Shown piece by piece: positions 1-8,529 of a DNA stretch of 11,235 nt (the first letter of the stretch is position 1; each line of letters opens with the position of its first letter). The notes under the pieces are model-generated. The model was not told the origin of the DNA. It did no database searches and saw only the letters and a list, made by a program, of their open reading frames with translations. Source of the stretch: Larix sibirica (taxonomy: Eukaryota > Streptophyta > Pinopsida > Pinales > Pinaceae). Made by a program: the position numbers and the translations under genes. Location of the stretch: contig NWUY0300013147.1 of assembly GCA_004151065.3 (NCBI GenBank), positions 60,302-71,536 on the forward strand. The letters are read 5' to 3'.

Positions 1-1943
1 GGAAACTAGTAGGATTGATGGGATTGTCTTACTATGCATTTATTTGAATGGGGACATTACATATAGTCAGCCCATATCAAATGTATTTCAACCAAGAATA
101 GGGTACCATGTGCTAAAATGAAAATCAGGAAGTGATGTGCAGTAAATGGATGCCTGTGGTTAAATCCCACAGAATTAAACCAAAGGAAAAAATTGATCAC
201 TTAGATGTTGATGGTGCTGATAGTCAAAAAGAGTAATTGGAATTTGTGTTCAATCGGTTGTCAATCAAATCAGTTCCTCTAAGAACAAATTAGAACTAAT
301 GAGTACATAAAGGATTTCTTAGACTCATCCTTTAATCCTAATTTATTCCTAAAGATCGAGGGTTAGTGAATGTGTATCTGTGCCTTGAACAGGAGGCGTA
401 AAATACATGGCCTTCATTTTTTCATGATTAAGCAAGGTCAATCGATACACTAGATGAACTGACAATCTGGTCCACCTCTCCAAATCCAACCCCAAATCAC
501 TTACAAGAACCAATGCACTATATCTTGCTATGAAAGCCTAAAAACCTGAAATCATGCTTGTAAATTATCACAGGGAATAATCTCGTATAAATTTTTCAAA
601 GCAGACACATAAAACAAACAAATTAATAATACAAAATACCAATATGCATAGCAGGAAAAATTAAGAAAACCATAATATGTTTGCATACAAAGAAATCTTA
701 ATATAAAATACCTTTAATAAAGTTGTATGCTGATAGATATTTCCATATAAATAATATTCCTTAATATGCACTCTTGCATTCGATACAGATTCTTGAGGGA
801 ACCCCAATGTGAATGATCCACCCTACTTGTGATCGATTCCCAAATACCTGCTTGCTGAATGAACTTCAAAAAAAATTCTGCAGGAATACTGTGATGACTG
901 CAAACAAGATGGTTCACCAAAATTTTAGTCTCAACATTCGCATCATGGTGATTGTTGTGTCAGTTACAGGTAAGATGAGCAGATACCTGTAAGACAAGAG
1001 ACAGAAAAACATCAAACAAAAGCACAAACTTGCAGTTTGATGAACCAGAAAAGTTTGAACAAAAGCATCCTTAATATTTTCACTATTTTATACCCTTACA
1101 GACGGATAAATTTTACCATATTTGCAGTATATCAGATATCTAGCAACATTAAAATATACCTTCAAAGAAAATCCAGCTTAGTTATGAAAATCCAGGTAGT
1201 TATGAAACCTGTTAAAATGAGGTAAGCGTAAAGTATCCTAATATACACAATCCAAGACAATAGGCATGTAACATTTGCATTGAAGAAAACCCTTGTCTGT
1301 GGCATTTATAGTCAAAAGACTGGCTATATAAAGTTAAAACCCTTCTCTATTCATAAGAATTAAGAATAACATGTTGCAAACAATGTAGAATGGGCAGTAC
1401 AGCAAATTAAAATATTCTGATTTATAGTCTCTAGTATATCTAAAAATAAAGTTTTAAAAAAGATCCTCGTTCATAACACTTGCGATTCGCTTGTCAATCT
1501 TAGACTTTAAAAAGTATCATCCTCGAGATCTAGAAGCTAATGTAGTTTCTTGGGTTAAAAGAGACACAGACGAGCACATTATATCAGAAATGTACTAAAA
1601 CATGGTAAGAACAAAGTTCAAAACTTACTAAAGCCATCAAAATTGTCTATTATAGTAAAATGGAGGCATACCTGTGATGACAACAATGACATGGAGCTCT
1701 GCCAGAGGTTTTTCATTGATTATAATTCTTATTTGTGACCTCTCATTTCAAAATCTGCCAGCCCAAACAGAAACTCAGTAATAAGAAATGAAAAGTGTGC
1801 TTTCTAATCTAGACAATGGGAAAATGTAAAAACTGTATCATAACTAATGCATAATAAAACAATGTCAACAAGAATTCCATTAAAAACCTGCCTGCAGAAT
1901 GTGAAACGATGTTTTCATATGATAAAACAGCAACCTCTAGTAT
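1..1943. other. AT-rich non-coding downstream flank, possible 3' UTR
   Basis: No convincing gene is visible on either strand. Open frames are short (61-98 codons), AT-rich in content and match no family I recognise. The stretch lies 3' of the minus-strand PPR gene, so part of it may be transcribed 3' UTR. Read on the minus strand it is T-rich, with a splice-acceptor-like site (polypyrimidine then TTACAG, AG at 987-988) and AATAAA-like hexamers near 341 and 38. These could belong to a spliced 3' UTR, but chance occurrence is easy at this base composition. A 19-bp near-tandem repeat sits at 1168-1204. Confidence 0.5.
1168..1204. repeat. short tandem repeat, two units of 18-19 bp
   Basis: Two adjacent copies of AAAATCCAG followed by a TAGTTATG tail, at 1168-1186 and 1187-1204, differ by one indel and one or two substitutions. 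This is simple local slippage or duplication in non-coding DNA, with no evident function. Confidence 0.6.
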
Positions 1944-2173
1944 CCAGCAGATCGGTTTGCACGAGAACATGGTCCATCCATCTTCATGATGTAGGTGAAA
2001 TTGGTACCATTCACAACCACATCCTGGCCAGAATCTCAATAATGAACTAGAAGTAGTATGACATCCACTACACACCGAGGTATTCTTGCAAATCAGGATA
2101 GGCATACAGAAGTATGTAAATATTACTGTAGAAATTACCAGCTTCTTATCATGACCACAGATAATTTGTTCCT
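1944..2173 (-). pseudogene. Decayed DYW cytidine-deaminase domain remnant, frameshifted from the PPR gene
   Basis: Immediately 3' of the PPR stop codon the minus strand still encodes a DYW-domain ghost in other frames. From 2174 downward one frame reads EEQIICGHDKKLVI, matching the family's EEKEx(I/L)xxHSEKLAI segment. It continues without a stop to PILICKN then VCSGCHTTS at about 2050-2075, matching PIRIVKNLRVCGDCHTAT. A further frame change near 2035 gives DVVVNGTNF and MDGPCS, matching EIIVRDANRF and KDGLCS, and the last traces end near 1944. The zinc-binding CxxCH (2058-2072) survives. The HSE deaminase motif has become HDK (2145-2153), so the catalytic glutamate is gone. At least two frame changes separate these blocks from the upstream frame, and one TAG blocks translation. 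The known DYW role is C-to-U RNA editing in plastids or mitochondria. This copy cannot encode an active domain. The alignment was made by eye against remembered family motifs. Confidence 0.85.
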
Positions 2174-4537
2174 CTACTCCCCTTCAACATCATGTGCAAT
2201 GAATTTTGGGTTCCACTCATACACTGCCTCCTCCAAATCTCTACTCAAGTCCTCTGGTTTTGCATAAATTTTCTCCATTTGTGGATGTGATTGGTCTCCA
2301 ACTAGGAAAGCATGGACCCTATTGTCGATTTCAATCCAACTACATCCTGGACTCCTTTCTGACACTTTATGTTTCAGACTTTTCCTTGCCTTGGCTACAT
2401 CATCCCACCTGCCAGCTTCAGCAAAGATATTTGACAGCAACACATAATTTGCAGCATTTTCAGGCTCTAACTCAAAAAGGCAACGTGCAGCATGTTCTGC
2501 TAGATCTAAATTACAATGCATTCTGCACGCATTAAGCAAGGCTCCCCACACACTAGCCGTAGGTGTCAATGGCATCTGATTAATCAAGTTGTGTGCCTGG
2601 TAAAGATATCCAGCACGACCAAGTAGGTCAACCATGCAAGCATAATGCTCCACACGGGGTTTTATGTCGTAGTCCTGATGCATGGCATTAAAATAGTGCC
2701 ACCCTTCATCAACAAGGCCTGCATGACTGCATGCAGACAATACACCAATGAAGGTAATGTGATCAGGTATTACACCATCCTGTTCCATCTGAGAAAAGAG
2801 ACTAAGTGCATCCTTACCATGCCCATGCATAGCATATGCTGATATCATTGCATTCCATGAGAACAGATTTCTTTGAGACATTGTTTGGAATCTTTGGTAT
2901 GCATCCTCCACACTCCCACACTTGGCATACATATCTACAAGGGCACTCCCAACACCAATATCAGAATCAAACCCACTTTTCATTAGTAGACAATGAATTT
3001 CTTTTCCCTGTTGCAGCACTGCTAAGTGAGCAGATGCTGAGAGAACACTAGCAATCGTGACTGAATTAGGTGTGATGCATGAGAGTTGCATTTCATGAAA
3101 GAGTTTCAAGGCCTCATCAAAATCCCCGTTATGGGCATAGCCTACAATCATAGCAGTCCATAAGACTACATCTCCTTGACTTATATTTTCAAATGCCTGA
3201 CGTGCATCCCCTATACTCTGAGATTTGGCATACATGTCTATCAGGGAACTAGTCACAAAAGCATCTGATTCAAATCCATTTTTTATTACATAATTATGGA
3301 TTTGTTTTCCTTGTTTCACAGCTTCAACACAGTGACATGATTGCAGAACACTTACAACAGTTGCCGAGTCGGGTTTTGTGCCAGCCACTTGCATCTGAAG
3401 AAAGAATTCCAAAGTCTTGTCAGCAATACCATTATGGGCATACCCTATGATCATCGCATTCCATGTAATAAGGCTAGGCTGTGTACCTTCTACTTCCATT
3501 CGATCAAATAGATTCAAGGCCTTATCACACTGCCCACTGTGTGAAAAACCTGTAATCATCGCATTCCATGACACCACATCTCTTTCAGACATTCTATCAA
3601 ACACTTCGCATGCATCCTCTAAAATCCCACATTTTGCATACATATCCGTGAGGGCGTTCCCCACAAAAGTCTGGAGATCAAAACCCCTTCTAAGAATGTA
3701 ACCATGTATTTCCTTTCCCTTCTGTGCATCAGCTATGGATGCGCATGCGGGGAGAGCACTAGACACAGTAGTCGAGTTGGGTTTCACACCCTCCAACTGC
3801 ATTTGCCCGAAGAGTTTCAGGGCCAGAAGTCCATGCCCATTCTGTGCATAGCCTCCAATCATTGCATTCCATGATACAACATCCTTTTGGCACATTTCAT
3901 CAAACACTTGGAGCGCAACCTCTGTATCGCCGCATTTCGCATACATATCTATAAGACTATTCTTCACAAATACGTCAGACTCAAACCCACCTCTAATCAC
4001 ATAACCATGCATCTTCTTCCCTTGTTGCAGAGCTGCCAGGGCCGAGCATGCCTTTAGAACAGAAGGAATTATAAAATTGTTGGGTAGCACTGAAGTCTGA
4101 CGCATATGGTCGTAGAGCATTAGGGCTTCCTCACAATGCCCATAACAGACGAACCCTCCAAGAATTGCATTCCAAGAAAAAAGATTTCTCTCTGGCATTT
4201 TATCAAAACTCAGACGCGCGTCGATCAAATTCCTACACTTGACATACATGGTAACAAGTTTGGTTCCCAAAAAGGCATTTTGTTGAATTCCGCATACAAC
4301 TATGCGGCCATGGACTTGCATTCCCTCTGCAAGTGCTTGCATGTCGGCACATCTCTGCAGAAGAGAAGCGCAGATGTCCGAATCAATACGAACGGAAAGC
4401 AGAGCATACTTTGGCTGTGTACCCATCTTGGGTTTGACCATTGATTCCCCGTTAAATTTGCTACAATTACAATTATGTGCAAGGCTACCAAACAATCGTA
4501 ACCTGCTGCAATGGCTTCGCAATGCCATTCCAGCCAT
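2174..4537 (-). CDS. PLS-class pentatricopeptide repeat protein, E-type, truncated at the start of its DYW domain
   Basis: A 787-residue uninterrupted frame, as expected for the usually intronless PLS-type PPR genes. The chosen ATG is the first after an in-frame TAG at 4565-4567. Residues 1 to about 50 are rich in Arg, Ser and Ala with no acidic residue before position 31, which suits an organelle transit peptide, more likely mitochondrial. Eighteen motifs follow from about 51 to 660. Clear S motifs start at 88, 189, 290, 426 and 527, and clear P motifs at 119, 220, 321, 356, 457 and 558 (typically xxSWNAMI). L motifs carry the GKxIHxYxIxxGFxSD signature. L2 and S2 span about 593-660. E1/E2 (661 to about 728, with NYVLLSNIFAEAGRW) and the PG box PGCSWIE (730-736) follow. 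The frame stops after HDVEGE, before the deaminase active site, whose broken remains continue downstream. Family role: sequence-specific binding of organelle transcripts, usually for C-to-U editing. A functional E-type protein would need a deaminase in trans; a recent pseudogene is the alternative. The target is unknown. Confidence 0.93.
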   Translation of the reverse strand: MAGMALRSHCSRLRLFGSLAHNCNCSKFNGESMVKPKMGTQPKYALLSVRIDSDICASLLQRCADMQALAEGMQVHGRIVVCGIQQNAFLGTKLVTMYVKCRNLIDARLSFDKMPERNLFSWNAILGGFVCYGHCEEALMLYDHMRQTSVLPNNFIIPSVLKACSALAALQQGKKMHGYVIRGGFESDVFVKNSLIDMYAKCGDTEVALQVFDEMCQKDVVSWNAMIGGYAQNGHGLLALKLFGQMQLEGVKPNSTTVSSALPACASIADAQKGKEIHGYILRRGFDLQTFVGNALTDMYAKCGILEDACEVFDRMSERDVVSWNAMITGFSHSGQCDKALNLFDRMEVEGTQPSLITWNAMIIGYAHNGIADKTLEFFLQMQVAGTKPDSATVVSVLQSCHCVEAVKQGKQIHNYVIKNGFESDAFVTSSLIDMYAKSQSIGDARQAFENISQGDVVLWTAMIVGYAHNGDFDEALKLFHEMQLSCITPNSVTIASVLSASAHLAVLQQGKEIHCLLMKSGFDSDIGVGSALVDMYAKCGSVEDAYQRFQTMSQRNLFSWNAMISAYAMHGHGKDALSLFSQMEQDGVIPDHITFIGVLSACSHAGLVDEGWHYFNAMHQDYDIKPRVEHYACMVDLLGRAGYLYQAHNLINQMPLTPTASVWGALLNACRMHCNLDLAEHAARCLFELEPENAANYVLLSNIFAEAGRWDDVAKARKSLKHKVSERSPGCSWIEIDNRVHAFLVGDQSHPQMEKIYAKPEDLSRDLEEAVYEWNPKFIAHDVEGE

Positions 4538-5006
4538 GACACAAACCGTTTGGGATGAGAGGTTCTACATGATTCTGATTGGTTATGTTTCGATTCATTC
4601 TAAATCCAGTTTGCCAAGAAAAATGCATTAGCTAGTTGATTACTTAATCAGAGAATTTGCCAGAATGTTACAAGCGCTAAGCATTGATGGACAGAGATCG
4701 CTACTACATACGTGAAATGATAATGATAATGATATGTAGCAAGAAGGTGTACGATTCCCACAATGCTGTGCGGGAAACCATATTCATATGCTATGGCTTC
4801 CCAGCACGTTTGGCATTAGCCTGGCAAAATGATTACACAAGCAAAGTTGGACAGCCATATGGCCGATTGTTTTATTGTTATTGATTTCTTCCACAGGTAA
4901 GCCCCGTTTGTGTTTCAAGAAATTTACTTGCAGATGGGTTGCCAAAAAATTGGACTGTGTAATAATAAAAAAGCTCAGGCTAGTCTATTCAGCTCGAAAG
5001 TAGTTT
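4538..5006 (-). promoter_or_regulatory. Upstream flank and putative promoter of the PPR gene
   Basis: No gene is recognised here; the 66-codon plus-strand frame at 4684-4884 has no family resemblance. On the minus strand a CCAAT pentamer lies at 4578-4582, about 40 bp before the ATG. A GCGGGAAA octamer at 4770-4777 equals the E2F consensus TTTSSCGC in reverse, about 235 bp before the ATG. I see no convincing TATA box, which is not unusual for organelle-targeted housekeeping genes. A small (AATGAT)-type microsatellite lies near 4717-4735. The assignment rests on position plus short motifs only, so it is weak. Confidence 0.3.
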
Positions 5007-5039
5007 AACTGGTTTCTGGTTTTTGGTTTGAAACCAGCT
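5007..5039. repeat. inverted repeat able to form a hairpin
   Basis: CTGGTTTC at 5009-5016 is perfectly complementary to GAAACCAG at 5030-5037, with one more pair possible beyond a mismatch (arms 5007-5016 and 5030-5039). The 13-nt loop is a T/G run that partly repeats the arm. It borders the 65-bp tandem duplication. It is too small to name as a transposable element. Confidence 0.6.
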
Positions 5040-5166
5040 AAGTCCTCTGGAGTGATTGATTGACATACACTTAAATTAACATATGAGACACGACTGAAGC
5101 CGCTAAATCCGTCCGGATTGATTGATTTAAATAGACTTCAAAAGCACATATCACATCTGACTATAT
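5037..5166. repeat. diverged tandem duplication, 65-bp unit
   Basis: Unit 1 starts GCTAAGTCC at 5037 and unit 2 starts GCTAAATCC at 5102. Both continue with a GG-GATTGATT block, then ACTT-AAA, ACATAT and a CTGA-containing end, in the same order and spacing apart from one or two indels. The copies have diverged noticeably, so the duplication is not recent. It lies about 0.5 kb upstream of the PPR start. Confidence 0.65.
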
Positions 5167-5369
5167 CATTACATTAAGTTGGGCTTAGGCAAATCTCGCA
5201 ATGTATAAACTCTTAACATCTTCTGTTAACAACATAGAAGACGTTGATGATTTATGTTAACAACAAACATGGAATATGTTAATGATTAATGGCAGGAGGA
5301 AAGGAAGGATGTCAATGATTTGCAAAATGAGGCATTATGCATGATAACTTATTTTAAGTCTAACATAGT
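5167..5369. other. intergenic segment between PPR flank and retrotransposon, with short repeats
   Basis: No coding signal is visible. The 11-mer TGTTAACAACA occurs at 5224-5234 and again at 5255-5265, and a third ATGTTAA lies near 5277. A purine run (GGAGGAAAGGAAGG) lies near 5296-5309 on the plus strand. It is on the wrong strand to serve as polypurine tract for the minus-strand copia element. This is where the 3' LTR should begin, but none is recognisable. Confidence 0.4.
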
Positions 5370-5925
5370 TTCACAATGGAGAATGGAAAAATTCCACTTC
5401 TAACATGGGCTTTGTGAAGATGTTGGCTATTTGATATTGAGTTTAATGATAAGTTAAGTTAATAGCTCGATCATATGATAAGTTAAGTCAATAACTTGAT
5501 CATGTATAAGTTGTAGAATGAAGTGTATGTGTATCTCTATGTCTTAATATCAATGTTGAATGAGCAAGATGGCATTTTGACTATCACACATAAAGTGGTC
5601 GGATGTGCTTCTTGGAGATCAATTAAAAAAGGATCTATGGAAGTAAGTGCTTCCTAGCCTACATGAATTGTTCTTACCTCTATTAAAGAAGGAGAAATGG
5701 AAACATAATTCTTCCATGTCCAAGACTCCAAGTAACAGAACTCGAACCAAGATTGTGTACATAACATGGAATGCACGTGTCATCATTAGAGTCACCATCC
5801 CATTCAAATTCTATGAAACCAACCAAAGAAGTCGAACCCTTGAATTGTATTGAACACCAAACTGAATTGTAAAGCAAAGGTACTGAAGTATCCACTTAGC
5901 TTCTTTCAAGTGACTCTCGTGTGGA
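5370..5925 (-). pseudogene. Copia RNase H domain remnant
   Basis: The segment begins near 5921 with HESHLKEAKWIL, equivalent to the family's HWxAAKRILRYL. It continues through SLVGFIEFEWDGDSND, matching SLxGFTDSDWAGDxDD, then LGSSSVTWS, matching LGSGPVTWS. After a frame change it reaches PTTL (near 5594) and ends with QIANIFTKPM at 5404-5433, matching QIADIFTKPL. The catalytic aspartate region TDSDWAG has become IEFEWDG, so both aspartates are now glutamates. Several stops and frame changes follow, and a 29-bp tandem duplication lies inside the domain. In an intact element this domain would remove the RNA strand after reverse transcription. Confidence 0.82.
5446..5503. repeat. tandem duplication, two 29-bp units within the RNase H remnant
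   Basis: The units at 5446-5474 and 5475-5503 both begin ATGATAAGTTAAGT and end GATCAT, with about three differences over 29 bp. The insertion is not a multiple of three, so it shifts the reading frame of the RNase H C-terminus. The high identity suggests the duplication is younger than most of the decay in the element. Confidence 0.75.
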
Positions 5926-6775
5926 TCTTGCATAAATCAAGAGATTAGACCAACAATGAAAGATATATCTCATTAAATATGAGTTGAGTACAAGGAATTG
6001 CAATTAATAGTCAATACGTAGTGGCATCCACCTGACACATGAAACAATTGGCAAAGAATTTCACTCCATACTGAAAAGGGATCAAGGCTAATTTACAATC
6101 ATCCATGTAAAATATGCAAAGAAGATTGAGATGTACTTCCTTGGTCTACAAAACGTGAAAACTAACAAGATAATGCAAGCGGACTAAATGTGTCATTCAC
6201 GCTAGATCCTAAGACTAGACTTCACTTCACCGTTCACTATGAGTGAGAATGAGATCATCAATATGCAAAACAAGAATTAGAATCTCATCATCCACTCATT
6301 TTGTGTAAACCTTTGCATCATAATAGCATCTAGAAAACCATGAATCAAGCATAAACCAGCCATTCTTTTTAAGCCAAGGCCACGGTGCTTGCTTGAGTCC
6401 ATAGAGAGATATATTGAGTTGGCACACAATGTTAGAGTCATGCTAAATTTCTCCATATAAATTTCTCCCTACATGTTCCCATGCAAGAAGGTAAACTTAT
6501 CATACATCTAATGGCCAATCACTCATCTCTGTGAAGTCGAAAGTGAAAGAACAAGGTGAATCAAATCCATCTTGGCAATTAGTTTTAGAATAGTCTAGGC
6601 CTTCAACCTAAAAGAAATCTTTGGCTACTTATCCACACTTCCATCCACTACAAACTTAGTTCTATGAACCTACTTACATTTCACAACTTTTCTCACTTGG
6701 GGGAGAGGGACTAAATCTAGAGTATTTTTCATCAAAAAATAACTATACTCATCATTCATTGCTTCATCCCATTAT
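5926..6775 (-). pseudogene. Copia reverse transcriptase remnant
   Basis: The minus strand opens with WDEAMNDEYS (6754-6771), then DLVPLPQVRKVVKCK, a TAG (6670-6672) where the family has Trp, and HRTKFVVDGSV. Next comes LDV with the first catalytic Asp (6506-6508), FLHGNM (family FLHGDL) and, after another TAG, EIYME. SLYGLKQAP is perfectly kept at 6383-6409. The active-site motif YVDD reads HIDD at 6254-6265, so both aspartates survive within LVLHIDDLILT. Frame changes occur after LDV, between EIYME and the SLYGLKQAP block, and before HIDD. The region from 5926 to 6120 keeps MDDCK and a trace of the RT connection. The domain is clearly recognisable, but no continuous frame remains. Confidence 0.87.
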
Positions 6776-7200
6776 GAATAAACATATGCTTCATGAAAGG
6801 TTTCTAGATCTTGATTCTCGAGTTGCAAGAGGTGAAAAATCATGTAAGAGTTGAGAATGAGTTTGGGGAGGAACAACGAGATCACCACCTAAAGAACCAA
6901 CAACACCTTGAATTTGTTTGACCAATCTAGGAAGTGGTCAAGTTGCAAGTGCATGATCAATAAACTCATCTAGAAGAGGAGGTGGAGCATGTGGAGCAAG
7001 AAGTTCCTCCCCATTTCCCTCTTTAGAAAAATTACTAATATACATAACAATAGTAGAATCATGTAAAGAAGTAGAATATGAAGAAGCCAAAGAAGTAAAG
7101 AAGAAGCCAACAAAGAAGTAAAAGGAGAAGTCCACAAACATGGCAAAGGTGGTACAAGCATACAACAAGACCTGCAAACCAATAAGTGTCCATCAAATCA
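6776..7200 (-). pseudogene. Copia integrase C-terminus to RT linker, degenerate
   Basis: This lies between the integrase core and WDEAMN. One minus frame is open at 6938-7177 and contains APHAPPPLLDEFI, resembling the low-complexity proline-containing linkers normally found between copia integrase and RT. A following frame reads IQGVVGSLGGDLVVPPQ and ETFHEAYVY, the latter matching the usual TYxEA segment just before RT. A small tandem repeat at 7081-7124 encodes part of it. Linkers are poorly conserved, so assignment depends on position. Confidence 0.6.
7081..7124. repeat. imperfect tandem repeat, AAGAAGCCAA-type, 20-24 bp unit
   Basis: AAGAAGCCAA followed by AGAAGTAAAG occurs at 7081-7100 and again with a 4-bp insertion at 7101-7124, in a purine-rich run that continues to about 7133. 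It lies in the linker between the integrase and RT remnants. Replication slippage is the simplest explanation. Confidence 0.6.
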
Positions 7201-8035
7201 AACATATTATTCTAAGAACCACGTCTATAGTGTGAGGTATATAAAGGCAACAACCTTTTAAATCTTATGAGTAATTGACAATCATTCATTTTTAACTCTT
7301 GGGTTACAAACCTTTATGTTTCTCATGTGAAATGTGAGCCAAAGCATCACAACCAAATGCTCGAAAGTTGTTAACATCTTACTTGCTTTTGCTCCATGCT
7401 TCTTTCATTGTTACATTTTACCTGGCCTTTGTAGGAATGTGGTTCATTATGTAATTTTCACAATCAATGACTTCAACCCAAAACATAGGGAAGAGGTTCA
7501 TGGACTAGATCATGCAACTTGTCATTTCTTTTAAGATTTGGTTCTTTCTCTTGGCCACATTGTTCTATTTTAGTGTATATGGATTGTGTGTTGCATAAGA
7601 GCCCATTCTAAAGAACATAAACTAATATGTTTGTATACATATTCACTTCCATAATCTAATCAAATTATCTAAATGTATTGACTATATTGTTTTTAATCAG
7701 GCCCTTAAAAGCCAATAACTTGTTGAATAATTCCCTCTTTTGGACGAGAAAACAATAGTTCAAGTGCACATGGGAAAATCAGCAATAAACCATAGAAAAT
7801 AATTCGAACTAGAAAAGGAGGAATTAGGTAAAGGACCACATAAATCAGTGATGTAAAGCTATTGTTGCATGCTAAGAGAAACCTATCTCAATGGTGCTTT
7901 CTAAAAACACATCTAGGACAAACACTATCGTGGTAAGAAATGAGAGAAATGCCATGCATTATATCATGCTTACATCACTATTAAAGTGAGTAGTAATTTG
8001 AGTTTCCAAACTGCTCATGCCAATGTCGACTCATA
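7201..8035 (-). pseudogene. Copia GAG-pre-integrase and integrase remnant
   Basis: The pre-integrase motif reads WHEQFGNSNYYSL (7984-8022), where the family has WHxRFGHLNYxSL, so the zinc-binding His of GH is lost. The matching CxxC survives as VCPRC (7909-7920), followed by KHH, a TGA, and DRF. The catalytic core then reads TDLCGPLP (7826-7849, first Asp kept at 7844-7846), NYFLWFIADF (family KYFLTFIDDF) and DYGSEY for DNGGEY (7639-7656, second Asp kept). PYTLK, a TAG and NNVAKRKN stand for PYTPQQNGVAERKN, so the catalytic Glu is now Lys (7550-7552). FRAFGCDA (family LRVFGC) and PKS mark the C-terminal part. Several stops and at least two frame changes are present. An intact enzyme would insert element cDNA into the host genome. 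Confidence 0.87.
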
Positions 8036-8450
8036 TCATCATTGTGAATGACCAAAACATAAGAAAGTGATGATGGCCCAAAGTTATCAAACTTGTATTG
8101 CTTGGAAAAATCATCAGCACTGTAGTGTTGCATGCTTAGGGTCATGCAAATATTTAATTACAACATTGTGAGGCAAAAGGTATACAACCTTACATGCCCC
8201 ATAATGATTTATCTAATAGATGGAAAGAAGATTGCGAGAAAGATCCAAAACACAGAGTACATGGTTAAAACACCACCATCTAAACAAACAACTCTTGATC
8301 CTACAACTCCTAAGGTTCTATTGTCCCCAACAAAAAATTTCTTTGTTTGTCAATCAGCAAGCTCAAAAAGTATGGCTTTATTATTATCCTCCAATGGGAG
8401 GTCTCTAAATCTAAAATCTACTTATTTACAAAAGAATTTTTTATATTGAA
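8036..8450 (-). pseudogene. Copia aspartic protease remnant
   Basis: After a TAG (8418-8420) standing where the family has Trp, the minus frame reads ILDLETSHW, matching ILDSGATSHM. The Asp (8409-8411) is kept but the DSG triad is now DLE. GDNRTLGVVG follows after a frame change (8299-8328), matching the GDxxxxxVxGxG segment. Further down, PHNVVIKYLHDPKHAT (about 8125-8175) corresponds to the spacer before the GAG-pre-integrase domain. Recognition relies on order and short motifs, so it is less secure than the RT and integrase calls. An intact enzyme would process the GAG-POL polyprotein. Confidence 0.7.
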
Positions 8451-8529
8451 GTTTTAGGAAGAAATAAAAGCGTATGAGATTTGGGAGGAGGATCAAGTTA
8501 GCTTGATGTTATGCTACTTTAGGGTTGCC

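Noticed and set aside
714-920. 68-codon minus-strand frame downstream of the PPR gene
   Set aside because: No recognisable motif, short, and ends in AT-rich low-complexity residues. It could be part of a spliced 3' UTR, but nothing supports a protein.
1809-2105. 98-codon minus-strand frame as a separate gene
   Set aside because: Its first half is the broken DYW domain of the PPR gene (CSGCH block) and its ATG is an internal Met. The rest has no family resemblance.
2160-2180. Programmed frameshift or tiny intron restoring the DYW frame
   Set aside because: The change needs only about two extra or one missing base, which is far too short for an intron. The active-site Glu is lost and a second frame change follows, so decay explains it better.
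4684-4884. 66-codon plus-strand frame upstream of the PPR gene
   Set aside because: No homology recognised, low-complexity start (MIMIMI), no supporting context. It lies in the likely PPR promoter.
5296-5309. Purine run as the element's polypurine tract
   Set aside because: It is purine-rich on the plus strand, whereas the copia element runs on the minus strand, so it cannot serve as its plus-strand primer.
8132-8449. 105-codon plus-strand frame
   Set aside because: It lies opposite the copia protease and pre-integrase remnant and shows no motifs of its own; treated as a shadow.
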